Source of the DNA: Streptomyces chryseus
GTDB lineage: Bacteria; Actinomycetota; Actinomycetes; Streptomycetales; Streptomycetaceae
Direction of reading: 5' to 3'
NCBI RefSeq assembly: GCF_014650755.1
Contig: NZ_BMVO01000026.1
Coordinates: forward strand, 1 to 64,000
Length of the DNA: 64,000 bases
A program made the translations under genes and the position numbers. Positions 53,600-62,899 of this stretch are shown here, one piece after another (position 1 is the stretch's first letter; each line of letters begins with the position of its first letter). The notes beneath the pieces were generated by a model. It saw only the letters and a program-made list of their open reading frames with translations, was not told where the DNA came from and made no database searches.

Positions 53600-54535
53600 T
53601 CAGGCCCGCCCGTCCTGGCTCCGCGCCAGCCAGTCCGCCGCCGCGACGAACTCCGCGTCCGAGGTCCCCGGCCGCAATGCCCGCACGTTCTCGACCGCCA
53701 CACCCGCCCGCGGGTACGATCCGAGGAACCGCACGTTCGGGCAGATCCGCTTGAGGCCCATCAGCGCCTCGCCCACCCGCCGGTCCGCGATGTGTCCCTC
53801 GGCATCCACGGCGAAGCAGTAGTTGCCGATGCCCGCGCCCGTCGGCCTGGACTGGATCAGCATCAGGTTGACGCCGCGCACCGCGAACTCCTGCAGCAGT
53901 TCGAGCAGTGCGCCCGGGTGGTCGTCGCCCAGCCACAGGACCACCGACGTCTTGTCCGCCCCGGTCGGCGCCGCCGGCCGCGCGGGCCGCCCCACGAGCA
54001 CGAAGCGGGTCTGCGCGTTCACCGCGTCGTGGATCTCGGTGACGAGCGGCACCAGGCCGTACTTCGCCGCGGCGAACTCCCCCGCGAAGGCCGCGTCGTA
54101 CCGGCCCTCCTGCACCAGCCGCGCGCCGTCCGCGTTGGACGCCGCCGACTCCCACAGCGCGTCGGGCAGGTGCGTCCTCATCCAGTTGCGCACCTGCGGC
54201 TGGGCGGCGGGGTGCGCGGTGACCGTCTTGATGTCGGTCAGCTTCGTACCGGGACGCACCAGCAGGGCGAAGCTGATCGACAGCAGCACCTCGCGGTAGA
54301 TCATCAGCGGTTCGCCGGAGGCCAGCTCGTCGAGCGTCGCGGTGATGCCGCCCTCGACGGAGTTCTCGATCGGTACGAGCGCGGCCGCCGCCTCCCCGCC
54401 GCGTACGGCGTCGAGGGCGGCCGGTACGGACACCATCGGGACGAGTTCCCGGGTGGCGGCTTCGGGGAGCGTGCGGAGGGCGACCTCGGTGAAGGTGCCT
54501 TCGGGGCCGAGATAGGCATAGCGCGTTGCCGACAT
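53600..54535 (-). CDS. pheA: PheA, prephenate dehydratase
   Basis: 311 residues. The PDT domain (1-185) starts YLGPEGTFTEVAL and has VPIENSVEGGITATLDEL and AQTRFVLVGRP (the TRF catalytic Thr motif). The C-terminal ACT domain (about 200-280) has HPGALLELLQEFAVRGVNLMLIQSRPTGAGIGNYCFAVDAEGH and binds Phe for feedback control. It converts prephenate to phenylpyruvate. There is no chorismate mutase domain, as is normal in actinomycetes. It lies 56 bp after the DyP peroxidase gene on the same strand and may receive transcription from the copper operon. Confidence 0.97.
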   Translation of the reverse strand: MSATRYAYLGPEGTFTEVALRTLPEAATRELVPMVSVPAALDAVRGGEAAAALVPIENSVEGGITATLDELASGEPLMIYREVLLSISFALLVRPGTKLTDIKTVTAHPAAQPQVRNWMRTHLPDALWESAASNADGARLVQEGRYDAAFAGEFAAAKYGLVPLVTEIHDAVNAQTRFVLVGRPARPAAPTGADKTSVVLWLGDDHPGALLELLQEFAVRGVNLMLIQSRPTGAGIGNYCFAVDAEGHIADRRVGEALMGLKRICPNVRFLGSYPRAGVAVENVRALRPGTSDAEFVAAADWLARSQDGRA

Positions 54536-54591
54536 ACGGTCACCTTAATGCGCCGTACGAGAGGCCCGTGCGGAACGCGGCACGACCTCGC

Positions 54592-55872
54592 TCAGCCCTC
54601 CAGGAGCCGCTGCCCCACGTATTCCCCGTCCCGCGCCCCGCCGGGAACCGCGAACAGTCCGCTCGCCTCGTGCCGGACGAACGGCGAGAGCGCGTCCCCC
54701 CGGTCGAGTTTGCGCTGCACCGGCACGAAGCCGCGCAGCGGGTCCGCCTGCCAGCAGATGAAGAGCAGCCCCGCGTCCGGTGTGCCGTCCGCGCCGATCC
54801 CGTCGTGGTACGAGAACGGCCGGCGCAGCATCGCCGCGCCACCGTTCTGTTCGGGCGCGGAGATACGGGCGTGCGCGTTCGCCGGGATGACCGGCTTGCC
54901 GTCGGGGCCCGCCTTGTCCAGGTCGAGCTCGGTGGTCTCGGTGCCGCCGGTCAGCGGCGCTCCGTCGCTCTTCCGGCGTCCGATGACCTTCTCCTGGTCG
55001 CCGCGCGCCAGTTTCTCCCAGTCGTCGAGGAGCATCCGGATGCGGCGTACGACGGCGTACGAGCCGCCCGCCATCCACTCGGGTCCCTCGGCCCCGCCGT
55101 CGGCCGGCACGAAGACGCGCCGGTCGAAGTCGCTCTCGGACGGCTTCGGGTTCCCGGTGCCGTCGATCTGTCCCATCAGGTTGCGGGTCGTCATGGGGTG
55201 CGCGGTCGCGCCCGGGGAGCGGTTGAATCCGTTCATCTGCCACCGCACCCGGGCGGCTTCCCCGGCCTCCTTCTGGATCGCGCGCAGGGCGTGGAAGGCG
55301 ACCAGCGCGTCGTCGGCGCCGATCTGCACCCACAGGTCGCCGTCGCTGCGCCGGGGGTCGAGGTGGTCGGAGGAGAAGTCGGGCAGCGGGTCGAGGGCGG
55401 CGGGGCGCCGCGCGTCCAGTCCCGTACGGCCGAAGAAGGTGCGGCCGAATCCGAAGGTGACGGTCAGCGAGGAGGGCCCGGCGTCGAGGGCGACGCCCGT
55501 GTCGCCGCCGGCGTCGGCGGGGGGCCGGCCGGCCGTCATCCTGCGGGCCGCCTCCGACCAGCGCCGCAGCAGCGCGGCGGCTTCCTTGCGGCCGGCGCCG
55601 GGGGCGAGGTCGAAGGCGACGAGGTGGCCGCGGGCCTGCAGGGGTGTGGTGATGCCGGCCTGGTGGGCGCCGTGGAAGGGGACGGCGGTGGACCCGACGG
55701 ACGTCAGGGCCTTGCCGTCGGGGGCCGCCCCGGGGCCGGCGGCGGCGTACACGGTGGCTCCGCCGGTGGCGCCGAGCACGAGGCCCGCCGCCCCGGCGGC
55801 GCCCGCGGTGCCGATCAGCCGCCTCCTGGAGATGTCGCTCGCTCGGTGGTCGCTCACGGGTTTGTCGCTCAC
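54592..55872 (-). CDS. dtpA: Tat-exported DyP-type peroxidase (EfeB/DtpA)
   Basis: 426 residues. The Tat signal has ISRRRLIGTAGAAGAAGLVLGA near the N-terminus. The DyP domain carries the GQIDGTGN motif (the GxxDG catalytic Asp), RNLMGQ before it and FVRHEASGLFAVPGG near the end. It binds haem outside the membrane and oxidises substrates with H2O2. In S. lividans the homologue DtpA works with the copper genes here in GlxA maturation, as I recall. E. coli EfeB is related. GTG at 55872 is chosen; it lies five bases after the copCD-like stop, which suggests coupling. A second GTG at 55857 is possible. Confidence 0.9.
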   Translation of the reverse strand: MSDKPVSDHRASDISRRRLIGTAGAAGAAGLVLGATGGATVYAAAGPGAAPDGKALTSVGSTAVPFHGAHQAGITTPLQARGHLVAFDLAPGAGRKEAAALLRRWSEAARRMTAGRPPADAGGDTGVALDAGPSSLTVTFGFGRTFFGRTGLDARRPAALDPLPDFSSDHLDPRRSDGDLWVQIGADDALVAFHALRAIQKEAGEAARVRWQMNGFNRSPGATAHPMTTRNLMGQIDGTGNPKPSESDFDRRVFVPADGGAEGPEWMAGGSYAVVRRIRMLLDDWEKLARGDQEKVIGRRKSDGAPLTGGTETTELDLDKAGPDGKPVIPANAHARISAPEQNGGAAMLRRPFSYHDGIGADGTPDAGLLFICWQADPLRGFVPVQRKLDRGDALSPFVRHEASGLFAVPGGARDGEYVGQRLLEG

Positions 55873-55877
55873 GCCGG

Positions 55878-57785
55878 TCAGCCGATCTTCACGTTCTTCT
55901 TGACGGTCACTTGGTCGATGTCGGAGGTGCGCACGGTCAGCTGGATCTCCCAGGTGCCCGGCATGGGGATCTGCACCGCCTTCGCGCTCCAGTGTCCGGT
56001 GGCGATGCGGTCGGGGGCGGCGGGGAGCGGACCGATCTCCTTGGAGTTCTCGGTGAACGCGACCTTCACCTCGGGTGCGTCCATGGCGCGCCCGTTGGGC
56101 CGCTGGAGCCACACGTGGAGGGCGTTCGCGCCGGAGCGCGCGGGGTCGAGTTCGACGCGCGCGGTGCCCTTGCCGTCCTCGCCGCCGGTGTCGAAGGGGA
56201 TGCGTACGTCGACGGGCTCGGCCGGGGCGGGGGCGGCGGCGCCCCTGTCGCGTCCGGCCTCCTTCTCCTCGGTGCGTCCGGGCTCGGTGCTGGTCAGCAC
56301 GGTCGTGACGGCCAGCAGCACCACGGCGACCGAGGCTTCCGCGAGCACGGAGCGCCGCAGGCCGAGCCGCTGGGGGTCGGCGTCGCGTACCCGCTTCACG
56401 CGCGCGGTCGCCACGGCCGCCTTCTGCCGGGCGAGCTGGGCGGCGCGTTCGGGGTCCGCGGGCACGGTGACGGGTTCGGGCTCCTCGGCGGTGTCCGCGC
56501 CGGCCGCTTCCTCCTGCGGCTCGTCGGCTTCGGCCGCGGCCTGTTCGGCCAGCCGGCCGGTCCAGCGGCGTGAGATCCAGGCGATGCCGACGAGGAGCGA
56601 GACCAGACCGATCTTGACGAGCAGGAGCTGCCCGTACGCCGTTCCGGTCAGCGCGGTCCAGGAACCGACCTGCCGCCAGGACTGGTAGAGGCCGGTGGCG
56701 GCCAGTACGGCGACGCTCGCGAACGCCACGCGGGAGAAGGCGCGCACGGCGCCGCGTTCGATGCCCGGCACCCGGTAGAGCGCGACGAGCAGCGCGGTGA
56801 GGCCGCCGAGCCAGGTGGCGACGGCCAGCAGGTGCAGTACGTCGACGGGCATGGCGAGGCCGGGCTGGATGCCGGTCGAGGCGTGCTCGGAGAGCGCCCA
56901 GGTGGCCGCGATCCCGGCGGCGAGGACCCCGCCGCCGAGGGTGAGGCCGAAGGTGAGGTCCTTCTTCTCCTGGGGGTCCTCCCTCTTGGCGTACGCGCCG
57001 AACAGCACGGCGACGAAGAGCGCGGCCGCGCCGAGCAGCAGCAGCCGTGAGACGAGCGCCGCGCCGGTCTTGGTCTCCAGTACGGCTTTGAGCCCGCTCA
57101 GGTCGAAGGCGTCGGCGAGCCGGCCCGACCCGGTGTACGGGGCGCGCAGCAGCAGCATCACGAGGGTGGAGGCGGTGAGGGTGATCCAGCCCTGTACGAC
57201 GAGGCGTTGCAGCGGGCGTTCGGCCGCGCCCCGGTGCCAGCAGGCCAGGACGAACGCGCCGCCGCCGACGAGCAGGATGAAGCCGGCGTACGCGGTGTAG
57301 CGGGCGATGCCGTAGAGCGCGCCGACGAGGCCGCCGCCGGCGGTGGTCTCGGGGAGGGCGACGGTGGTCTTGGAGGGGGCGCCGACGGAGAAGGTGAAGG
57401 CCCCGGATATGGGGTGGCTGTCGGCGGAGACGGCCTGCCAGGCGACGGTGTACGTGCCGTCGGGCAGTCCGGCGTGCAGGGCGACGCCGTACTGGACGAC
57501 GCCGCCGCTGCTCATGTCCTTCACTTCGCGCTTGTCGGAGCGCTTTCCGCTCGGTTCCAGGACGCGGATCGAGTCGTTCCCGAGAGCGATCTTCTCGGAG
57601 AACGTGAGGGTGACGAGCTTGGGCGCGGTGGCGACGACCGCCCCGTCCTTCGGGTTGCTTCCCGTGAGCGCCGCGTGGGCGGACGCGGGTGCGGCTCCTG
57701 CGAGCAGGGTGGCGAGGAGTGCCGTGATGACGAGCAGCAGTCTGATCACTGCGGCTGCTCCGAAGCGCGGGGCGGTTGCCGGCAT
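55878..57785 (-). CDS. CopC-CopD-YtkA fusion, copper-handling membrane protein
   Basis: 635 residues. A signal peptide ends near AHA; the mature CopC domain (about 36-135) begins with the copper-ligand His (AHAALTGSNPKDG) and has DSHPISGAFTF. Eight or so helices follow (CopD domain, about 150-400) with LHLLAVATWLGGL. A cytoplasmic charged stretch and another helix (about 480-495) precede a C-terminal YtkA-like extracellular domain (about 525-635, GTWEIQLTVRTSD). Moves copper across or along the membrane. It starts ten bases after the PCuAC gene. Confidence 0.88.
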   Translation of the reverse strand: MPATAPRFGAAAVIRLLLVITALLATLLAGAAPASAHAALTGSNPKDGAVVATAPKLVTLTFSEKIALGNDSIRVLEPSGKRSDKREVKDMSSGGVVQYGVALHAGLPDGTYTVAWQAVSADSHPISGAFTFSVGAPSKTTVALPETTAGGGLVGALYGIARYTAYAGFILLVGGGAFVLACWHRGAAERPLQRLVVQGWITLTASTLVMLLLRAPYTGSGRLADAFDLSGLKAVLETKTGAALVSRLLLLGAAALFVAVLFGAYAKREDPQEKKDLTFGLTLGGGVLAAGIAATWALSEHASTGIQPGLAMPVDVLHLLAVATWLGGLTALLVALYRVPGIERGAVRAFSRVAFASVAVLAATGLYQSWRQVGSWTALTGTAYGQLLLVKIGLVSLLVGIAWISRRWTGRLAEQAAAEADEPQEEAAGADTAEEPEPVTVPADPERAAQLARQKAAVATARVKRVRDADPQRLGLRRSVLAEASVAVVLLAVTTVLTSTEPGRTEEKEAGRDRGAAAPAPAEPVDVRIPFDTGGEDGKGTARVELDPARSGANALHVWLQRPNGRAMDAPEVKVAFTENSKEIGPLPAAPDRIATGHWSAKAVQIPMPGTWEIQLTVRTSDIDQVTVKKNVKIG

Positions 57786-57795
57786 GGTCAGTCCC

Positions 57796-58251
57796 TCACT
57801 GCTTGTCGGGGTTGTGGGTGGGCTCCTTCACGGGAAGCTCGGCCTTGACGGAGCCGGCCTTCTCGAAGTGCAGCTCCACGGTCACCGTGTCGCCCTGCCT
57901 GGGCTTCTTCTTCAGCTTGAGGAACATCATGTGGTTCCCGCCGCGTTCGAGGTCGAGTGCGCCGTTCGCGGGGACGTCGAAGGACGGGACTTCCCGCATC
58001 TTCTGGTCCTCGGCCTCGTGGATCTGGACTTCGCCCGCGATGTCGCTGGTGACGGAGGTGAGCTTGTCCGGGGTGTCGCCGTCGTTCCTGACGGTGAGGA
58101 AGCCGGCGGCCATGTCGTCCATGACGGGTTCCGGCATGAACGCCCCGCTGACGCTCAGTTCGGGTGCGTCGCCGCCGGAGGAGCAGCCCGCCAGTGCGAG
58201 GGCCGTGGCGAGCGCGGTGGCCGTCGCGAGTGCGGTGCGGCGGCGGTTCAC
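57796..58251 (-). CDS. PCu(A)C copper chaperone (ECuC-like)
   Basis: 151 residues. Lipobox LAGC gives a lipidated Cys near residue 23. The PCuAC domain has the H(M)x10Mx21HxM-type pattern: Met in AFMPEPVMDDMAA, His in EVQIHEAEDQKMREV, and GNHMMFLKL. It binds Cu(I) outside the cell and passes it on; the S. lividans ECuC is the nearest named relative I recall. GTG at 58251 overlaps the sco stop by four bases. Confidence 0.9.
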   Translation of the reverse strand: MNRRRTALATATALATALALAGCSSGGDAPELSVSGAFMPEPVMDDMAAGFLTVRNDGDTPDKLTSVTSDIAGEVQIHEAEDQKMREVPSFDVPANGALDLERGGNHMMFLKLKKKPRQGDTVTVELHFEKAGSVKAELPVKEPTHNPDKQ

Positions 58252-58910
58252 GGGTTCTCCCCCTTGATGAGTGCGGGGAGGTCCTTGGCGTAGTCGTCCG
58301 CGGTGGTGTCCTCGCTGTAGAGGACGTATCCGGCGTCGGTCCTCGGGGAGAACGCGACGACCTGGGCGCCGTGCATGGAGACGACGGTGCCGTCCTTCTC
58401 CTTCTTGGGCGGGTCGATGCCGATGCCCATCTGGCGGGCCCCGGCCTGGATGGTCGGGAAGTCGCCGGTGAGTCCGGTGAACGCGGGGTCGCCGGCGCCC
58501 TTGAGCCACTTGCCGAGCGCCTGGGGGGTGTCGCGCTCGGGGTCGGTGGTGACGAAGACGACCCGCAGCTTGTCGCGGTCGGCCTGCGGGAGCTTCTTGT
58601 ACGCGATGGCGATGTTGCTCATCGTGAGCGGGCAGACGTCGGGGCAGTTGGTGTAGCCGAAGTAGATGAGCGTCGGCTTGCCCTTGGTCCGCTCACGCAG
58701 GTCGTACTTCTTGCCCTGGGTGTCGGTGAGGACGAGGTCCGGCTTCTCGAAGGGCCGGTCGAGTACGGTCGCGGCCTTGTCGGCCGGGGCGGTGGAGACG
58801 TCCGTGACGGTCGTGGTGCCGCTGTCGGCCTTGTCGCCGCCGCAGGAGGACAGGGTGAGCGCGGCTGTGGCGGCGAGCGCCGCCACAGTCAGCGCGTGCT
58901 TCTTGCGCAT
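58248..58910 (-). CDS. sco: Sco1/SenC-family copper-binding thioredoxin-fold lipoprotein
   Basis: 220 residues. Lipobox LSSC near residue 23. The Sco signature is YFGYTNCPDVCPLTMSNI (CxxxC) with the copper-ligand His in VVSMHGAQVVAF. Sco proteins place copper in oxidases such as cytochrome c oxidase CuA, and in Streptomyces are needed for development. The ATG at 58910 is used. Next in a run with PCuAC, CopCD and DyP. Confidence 0.93.
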   Translation of the reverse strand: MRKKHALTVAALAATAALTLSSCGGDKADSGTTTVTDVSTAPADKAATVLDRPFEKPDLVLTDTQGKKYDLRERTKGKPTLIYFGYTNCPDVCPLTMSNIAIAYKKLPQADRDKLRVVFVTTDPERDTPQALGKWLKGAGDPAFTGLTGDFPTIQAGARQMGIGIDPPKKEKDGTVVSMHGAQVVAFSPRTDAGYVLYSEDTTADDYAKDLPALIKGENP

Positions 58911-58944
58911 GGAGATGGGTCCCGGTGTTTCGGTGGGGGAGGCG

Positions 58945-59715
58945 TCAGGACGTGCGGCGACGGCCCGCGAGTACGCCGAAGGCCACGCCGGCGGCGCCGA
59001 CGAGGATGCCGACTACGGCGAGGACGCGGGCGGTGTTGTCGCTGCCGCCGGAGCTGTCGCTGTCGGCCGCCGCCGTCTCGCTCTTGTGGCCGGCGTCGTC
59101 CTTGTGGCCGGCCTTCTCGGCGTCGTCCTTGGCGTCGCTCTTCGCCTCGCCGCCGGACGCGCCGTGGTGGTCGTCACCGGCGGGCTCGGACAGCGTGAGG
59201 ACGGGGGCGGGCGCCTGCGGCTCCTCCTCGCCCTCCTTCGGCTCCTCGATCCACCGGACGACCTCGTCGTTGTCGTACGTCTGGACGGCCTTGAGGACGA
59301 GCTGGTCGGCGTCCTCGGGCAGCTGTCCGAGGGAGAGCGGGAACTGCTGGAACTCGCCGGGGCCGATCTTGCCGCCGGTCCAGGTGACCTTGGAGACGGC
59401 TTCGTCGATCTCCTTGCCGTGGACCTTGAGCGGCTTGTCGAGCTTCGTCTTGGTGACGGCGGTCTTCCAGCCGGGGACGGGCTGCGGCATCACGGAGGAC
59501 AGCGGGTGGTCGGTGGGGAAGGAGACTTCGAGCTTGACGGTCGAGGCGTTGTCCCGCTCGTTGGGCACCTTGACGTTGACGGTGGCGAAGCCGCCCTTCT
59601 CGGCGGGCCCGACGGGCTGCACGCCGACGTGCGCGAGGGCCGTTCCCGCGCACAGGAGGACGGCGGAAGCGGCGGCGCCGGCGACGGAGACGACAGACAT
59701 ACGGGTGACGTTCAT
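58945..59715 (-). CDS. YcnI/DUF1775-family copper-associated protein
   Basis: 256 residues. Signal peptide ends ALA; mature N-terminus is AHVGVQPVGPAEKGGFATVNVKVPNERDN, the YcnI start with its metal-ligand His. WIEEPKEGEE and a His/Asp/Lys-rich low-complexity region (HHGASGGEAKSDAKDDAEKAGHKDD) precede a C-terminal membrane helix and RRRTS. B. subtilis YcnI binds copper, from memory. The ATG at 59715 (MNVTRMSV) is used. It is first of the tight copper run (34-bp gap to sco). Confidence 0.88.
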   Translation of the reverse strand: MNVTRMSVVSVAGAAASAVLLCAGTALAHVGVQPVGPAEKGGFATVNVKVPNERDNASTVKLEVSFPTDHPLSSVMPQPVPGWKTAVTKTKLDKPLKVHGKEIDEAVSKVTWTGGKIGPGEFQQFPLSLGQLPEDADQLVLKAVQTYDNDEVVRWIEEPKEGEEEPQAPAPVLTLSEPAGDDHHGASGGEAKSDAKDDAEKAGHKDDAGHKSETAAADSDSSGGSDNTARVLAVVGILVGAAGVAFGVLAGRRRTS

Positions 59716-59832
59716 GCGGGGAGCACTCCACGGAGCAGAGGTGAATGACGCGCCGGTGCGCGGGTGCGCACCGGTTTCGCGGCGCCGCTCCCGTGGGTCG
59801 GGCGTGGGTTTCACGCCGGGGAGTGCGCCGCG

Positions 59833-60642
59833 TCAGGCGGCGAGTACGAGCGCCTCGGCGGGCGGGCCGCGCCGGATCACCGTGTGCTGGAGGGCCTGCC
59901 CGGTGGGCCGCAGCGGTGTGACGAAGGGGGTGCGCGGGGTGCGCGGCTCGGGAGCGGGCGTTCCCGGGAGCGGCCCGGCGTTCAGGGACCGTACGAGGGC
60001 CAGGGCGGCGCGCAGCGCTCGTACGAGCGTGCCTTCCGCGACGCCGTGGGCGGAGAGCCGGACCAGCCGGGACAGCGCCACTTCGCCGCGCCGCAGGAGC
60101 CATCCGGTGGCGACGGCGGCCAGCAGGTGGCCGAGCAGCATGGGCAGGGTGGGCAGCAGCGCGGCGGCCGTCTCGGCGCCGCCCGGGTGCGCCGCGTGCG
60201 CGGTGTCCGCGACGTGCCGCTGCGCCGCGTGTACGGAGGCGGGGTCGATGCCCGCTTCGGTGATGACGCGGCGCGCTTCGGCGGTGCTGAGCGGCAGGGC
60301 GCCCGCGCCGCACACGAGTTTCGCCGCGAAGGTGCGCAGCGAGGTGTCGGTGGCGGCGCGTTCCAGGGCCGGGCTGTGCTGGCCGAGGCCGAAGAGGGTG
60401 TGCAGGGCGAGCTGCCCGCAGGCGAGCGCGGCGGCGATGGCGGGCATCGGGCGGGCGCGTCCGGCGAGCGGTGCGACCAGCGCGAAGACGGCGGCGCCGC
60501 CGAGGGCCAGCGTCCACCAGGGGACGGTGGCGCAGGACGCCATGGCGTGTCCGGTCGCGGACAGCACGACACAGACCGCGGTGAACACCGCGGTCCTCAG
60601 CAGCCGCGAACGGGCTCCGGCGCGTGCGACGGACGTAGACAT
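59833..60642 (-). CDS. Hypothetical integral membrane protein
   Basis: 269 residues with about four to five helices: about 15-35, 42-62, 68-85 and 160-182. A loop (about 90-150) holds HTLFGLGQHSP and a His-containing HAAQRHVADTAHAAH stretch that could bind metal. The C-terminus is basic and Pro-rich. No family is recognised. It is on the same strand 117 bp upstream of the YcnI gene, which suggests but does not prove a role with copper. The ATG at 60642 (MSTSVARAG) is chosen. Confidence 0.7.
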   Translation of the reverse strand: MSTSVARAGARSRLLRTAVFTAVCVVLSATGHAMASCATVPWWTLALGGAAVFALVAPLAGRARPMPAIAAALACGQLALHTLFGLGQHSPALERAATDTSLRTFAAKLVCGAGALPLSTAEARRVITEAGIDPASVHAAQRHVADTAHAAHPGGAETAAALLPTLPMLLGHLLAAVATGWLLRRGEVALSRLVRLSAHGVAEGTLVRALRAALALVRSLNAGPLPGTPAPEPRTPRTPFVTPLRPTGQALQHTVIRRGPPAEALVLAA

Positions 60643-60822
60643 GGCCCGGACATCATCGCACTGCGTCCACGGCATTCCTACGGCAGGTCCCGGAGCGTAT
60701 ACACCGGCACAAGGAGTGTGCGCGTCGGCCGAATGAGGGCAATCACGTTGACTCCACGCTTATGAAGGGTTGCGTGCGGCAATACGTAATCGTATGTCGA
60801 GCCGCAGCCAGGAGGCTGGAGC

Positions 60823-61278
60823 ATGAGCATCTGGTGGTCTCTCCACTTGCGGCGCGAAGCCGCGAGCGTCCCGCTCGCCCGCCGCCTTCTGCTCGGCACC
60901 ATGGAGACGGCGGGGGTGGATCCGGACATCTCCTACGACCTGTCGGTGGCGCTCAGCGAGGCATGTGCGAACGCGGTCGAGCACGGCGGGGACGATTCGG
61001 GAACGCCTTCGGCGGAATACCGCGTGACCGCTTATCTGGACGGCGAGAAATGCCGTATCGAGGTCGCCGACTCCGGGCCGGGCTTTCCCCCTGCCCGGTG
61101 GGGGCACCGCGCCGCTCTTCGCCCCGCGCACACGTCGGCGGAAAGCGGCAGGGGGCTGTGTCTCATCGAGCAGCTCGCGGATCACGTCCATTTCCGGAAC
61201 AGGCCGGGGCAGGGGGCCGTGGTCAGTTTCGACAAGATCCTGAAATGGCGCGAGGGCGCACTGCTCAAGGTGTCCTGA
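60823..61278 (+). CDS. RsbW-type anti-sigma regulatory factor ATPase
   Basis: A 151-residue GHKL ATPase. The N box SEACANAVEHGG (near residues 45-56) and G1 box EVADSGPGFPP are clear, and G2 is SGRGLCLIEQLAD. It lacks a histidine-kinase dimerisation part, so it belongs to the RsbW/SpoIIAB serine-kinase class that binds sigma factors or anti-sigma antagonists. GGAGGCTGGAGC precedes the ATG. A PP2C phosphatase gene lies 1.6 kb away. Streptomyces have dozens of each, so pairing is not assured. Confidence 0.88.
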   Translation: MSIWWSLHLRREAASVPLARRLLLGTMETAGVDPDISYDLSVALSEACANAVEHGGDDSGTPSAEYRVTAYLDGEKCRIEVADSGPGFPPARWGHRAALRPAHTSAESGRGLCLIEQLADHVHFRNRPGQGAVVSFDKILKWREGALLKVS

Positions 61279-61326
61279 AATAAGTCCCTGAGTGGTACGC
61301 CCCCGCGGGGTGGCCGTGGTGGTGCG

Positions 61327-62796
61327 TCAGCCCTGCTTGACCCGCGCCATCCAGGTCTCGACCTCGTCGGAGCGGCGCGGCAGCGCGGCGGACAGGTTCC
61401 GGTTGCCGTCCTCGGTGACGAGGATGTCGTCCTCGATGCGCACGCCGATGCCGCGGTACTCCTCGGGCACGGTCAGGTCGTCGGCCTGGAAGTACAGCCC
61501 GGGCTCGACGGTCAGGCACATGCCCGGCTCCAGTGTTCCGTCGGCGTACGCCTCGCGCCGGGCGGCGGCGCAGTCGTGGACGTCCATGCCGAGCATGTGG
61601 CCGGTGCCGTGCAGCGTCCAGCGGCGCTGGAGGCCGAGCTCCAGGACCTTCTCGACCGGGCCTTCGACGAGGCCCCACTCGACGAGCTTCTCGGCGAGCA
61701 CGCGCTGCGAGGCGTCGTGGAAGTCGCGGTACTTCGCACCGGGCTTCACGGCGGCGATGCCGGCTTCCTGGGCCTCGTACACCGCGTCGTAGATCTTGCG
61801 CTGGAGGTCGGTGAAGGCGCCGTTGATCGGCAGGGTGCGGGTGACGTCGGCGGTGTAGAGGGTGTGGGTCTCCACGCCGGCGTCGAGGAGCAGCAGGTCG
61901 CCGGAGCGTACGTCGCCGTCGTTGCGCACCCAGTGCAGGGTGGTGGCGTGCGGGCCGGCGGCGCAGATGGAGCCGTAGCCGATGTCGTTGCCCTCGACGC
62001 GGGCGCGCAGGAAGAAGGTGCCCTCGATGTAGCGCTCACTGGTGGCCTCGGCCTTGTCGAGGATCCGGACGACGTCCTCGAAGCCGCGGACGGTGGAGTC
62101 GACGGCCTTCTGGAGCTCGCTGATCTCGAAGTCGTCCTTCACGGCGCGGGCCTCGGAGAGGTAGACGCGCAGTTCCTCGTCGCGTTCGGCGGTGACCTTG
62201 TCGGTCAGGGCCGCCTCGATCCCGGCGTCGTGGCCGCGGACGCAGCGGACCGGGCCGGTGGCCCCGGTCAGCGCGGCGGCCAGCTCGCGGACGTCCTTGG
62301 CGGGGATGCCGAGGAGCTGCTCGGCCTCGGTGAGGGAGTGGCGGCGGCCGACCCACAGCTCGCCCTGGCCGTCGAGCCAGAACTCGCCGTTCTCACGGTC
62401 GGAGCGGGGCAGCAGGTAGAGGGTGGCGTCGTGGCCGCCGTCGGCTTCCGGGCGGGGTTCCAGGACGAGGACGCCGTCCTGGGTCTGGTCGCCGGTGAGG
62501 TACGCGTACTCGGTGGCGGCGCGGAAGGCGTACTCGGTGTCGTTGGAGCGGGTCTTGAGGTTGCCCGCGGGGATCACCAGGCGCTCGCCGGGAAAGCGGG
62601 CGGAGAGCGCGGCGCGGCGGTCGGCGGTGTGCGCCGCCTGCGCGACGGGCTTCAGGTCGTGCAGTTCGGTGTCGGCCCAGCCGGTCTTCATGTTCTCGGC
62701 GAGCTCGTCGGAGACGCCCGGGTACAGGCCGTTCTTCCGCTGCTTGATCGGCTCTTCGGTCTCTTCCGGGGTCTCCGGCATGAGCTCTTCGGACAC
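61327..62796 (-). CDS. pepP: Xaa-Pro aminopeptidase (PepP, M24B)
   Basis: 489 residues. An N-terminal AMP_N domain (about 60-190, LVIPAGNLKTRSNDTEYAFRAATEYAYLTG) precedes the pita-bread catalytic domain with metal ligands LLDAGVE, YTADVTRTLP, GTGHMLGMDVHD, TVEPGLY and RIEDDILVT. Cuts N-terminal residues before Pro in the cytoplasm. GTG at 62796 has GAGGAG six bases upstream and is preferred over the longer frame. Confidence 0.95.
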   Translation of the reverse strand: MSEELMPETPEETEEPIKQRKNGLYPGVSDELAENMKTGWADTELHDLKPVAQAAHTADRRAALSARFPGERLVIPAGNLKTRSNDTEYAFRAATEYAYLTGDQTQDGVLVLEPRPEADGGHDATLYLLPRSDRENGEFWLDGQGELWVGRRHSLTEAEQLLGIPAKDVRELAAALTGATGPVRCVRGHDAGIEAALTDKVTAERDEELRVYLSEARAVKDDFEISELQKAVDSTVRGFEDVVRILDKAEATSERYIEGTFFLRARVEGNDIGYGSICAAGPHATTLHWVRNDGDVRSGDLLLLDAGVETHTLYTADVTRTLPINGAFTDLQRKIYDAVYEAQEAGIAAVKPGAKYRDFHDASQRVLAEKLVEWGLVEGPVEKVLELGLQRRWTLHGTGHMLGMDVHDCAAARREAYADGTLEPGMCLTVEPGLYFQADDLTVPEEYRGIGVRIEDDILVTEDGNRNLSAALPRRSDEVETWMARVKQG

Positions 62797-62865
62797 GGCT
62801 GTCTCCTCGATACGACACTGGACCGCCCTCCATCGTATGTGCGAAGGGAAGACGGCCCGGGGCCC

Positions 62866-62874
62866 TGTGGACAA
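62866..62874 (-). other. DnaA box
   Basis: TGTGGACAA is a perfect reverse TTGTCCACA in the gap between pepP and the phosphatase gene. Confidence 0.5.
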
Positions 62875-62899
62875 CTGTGAGGAACCAGTCGAAGCGGAA

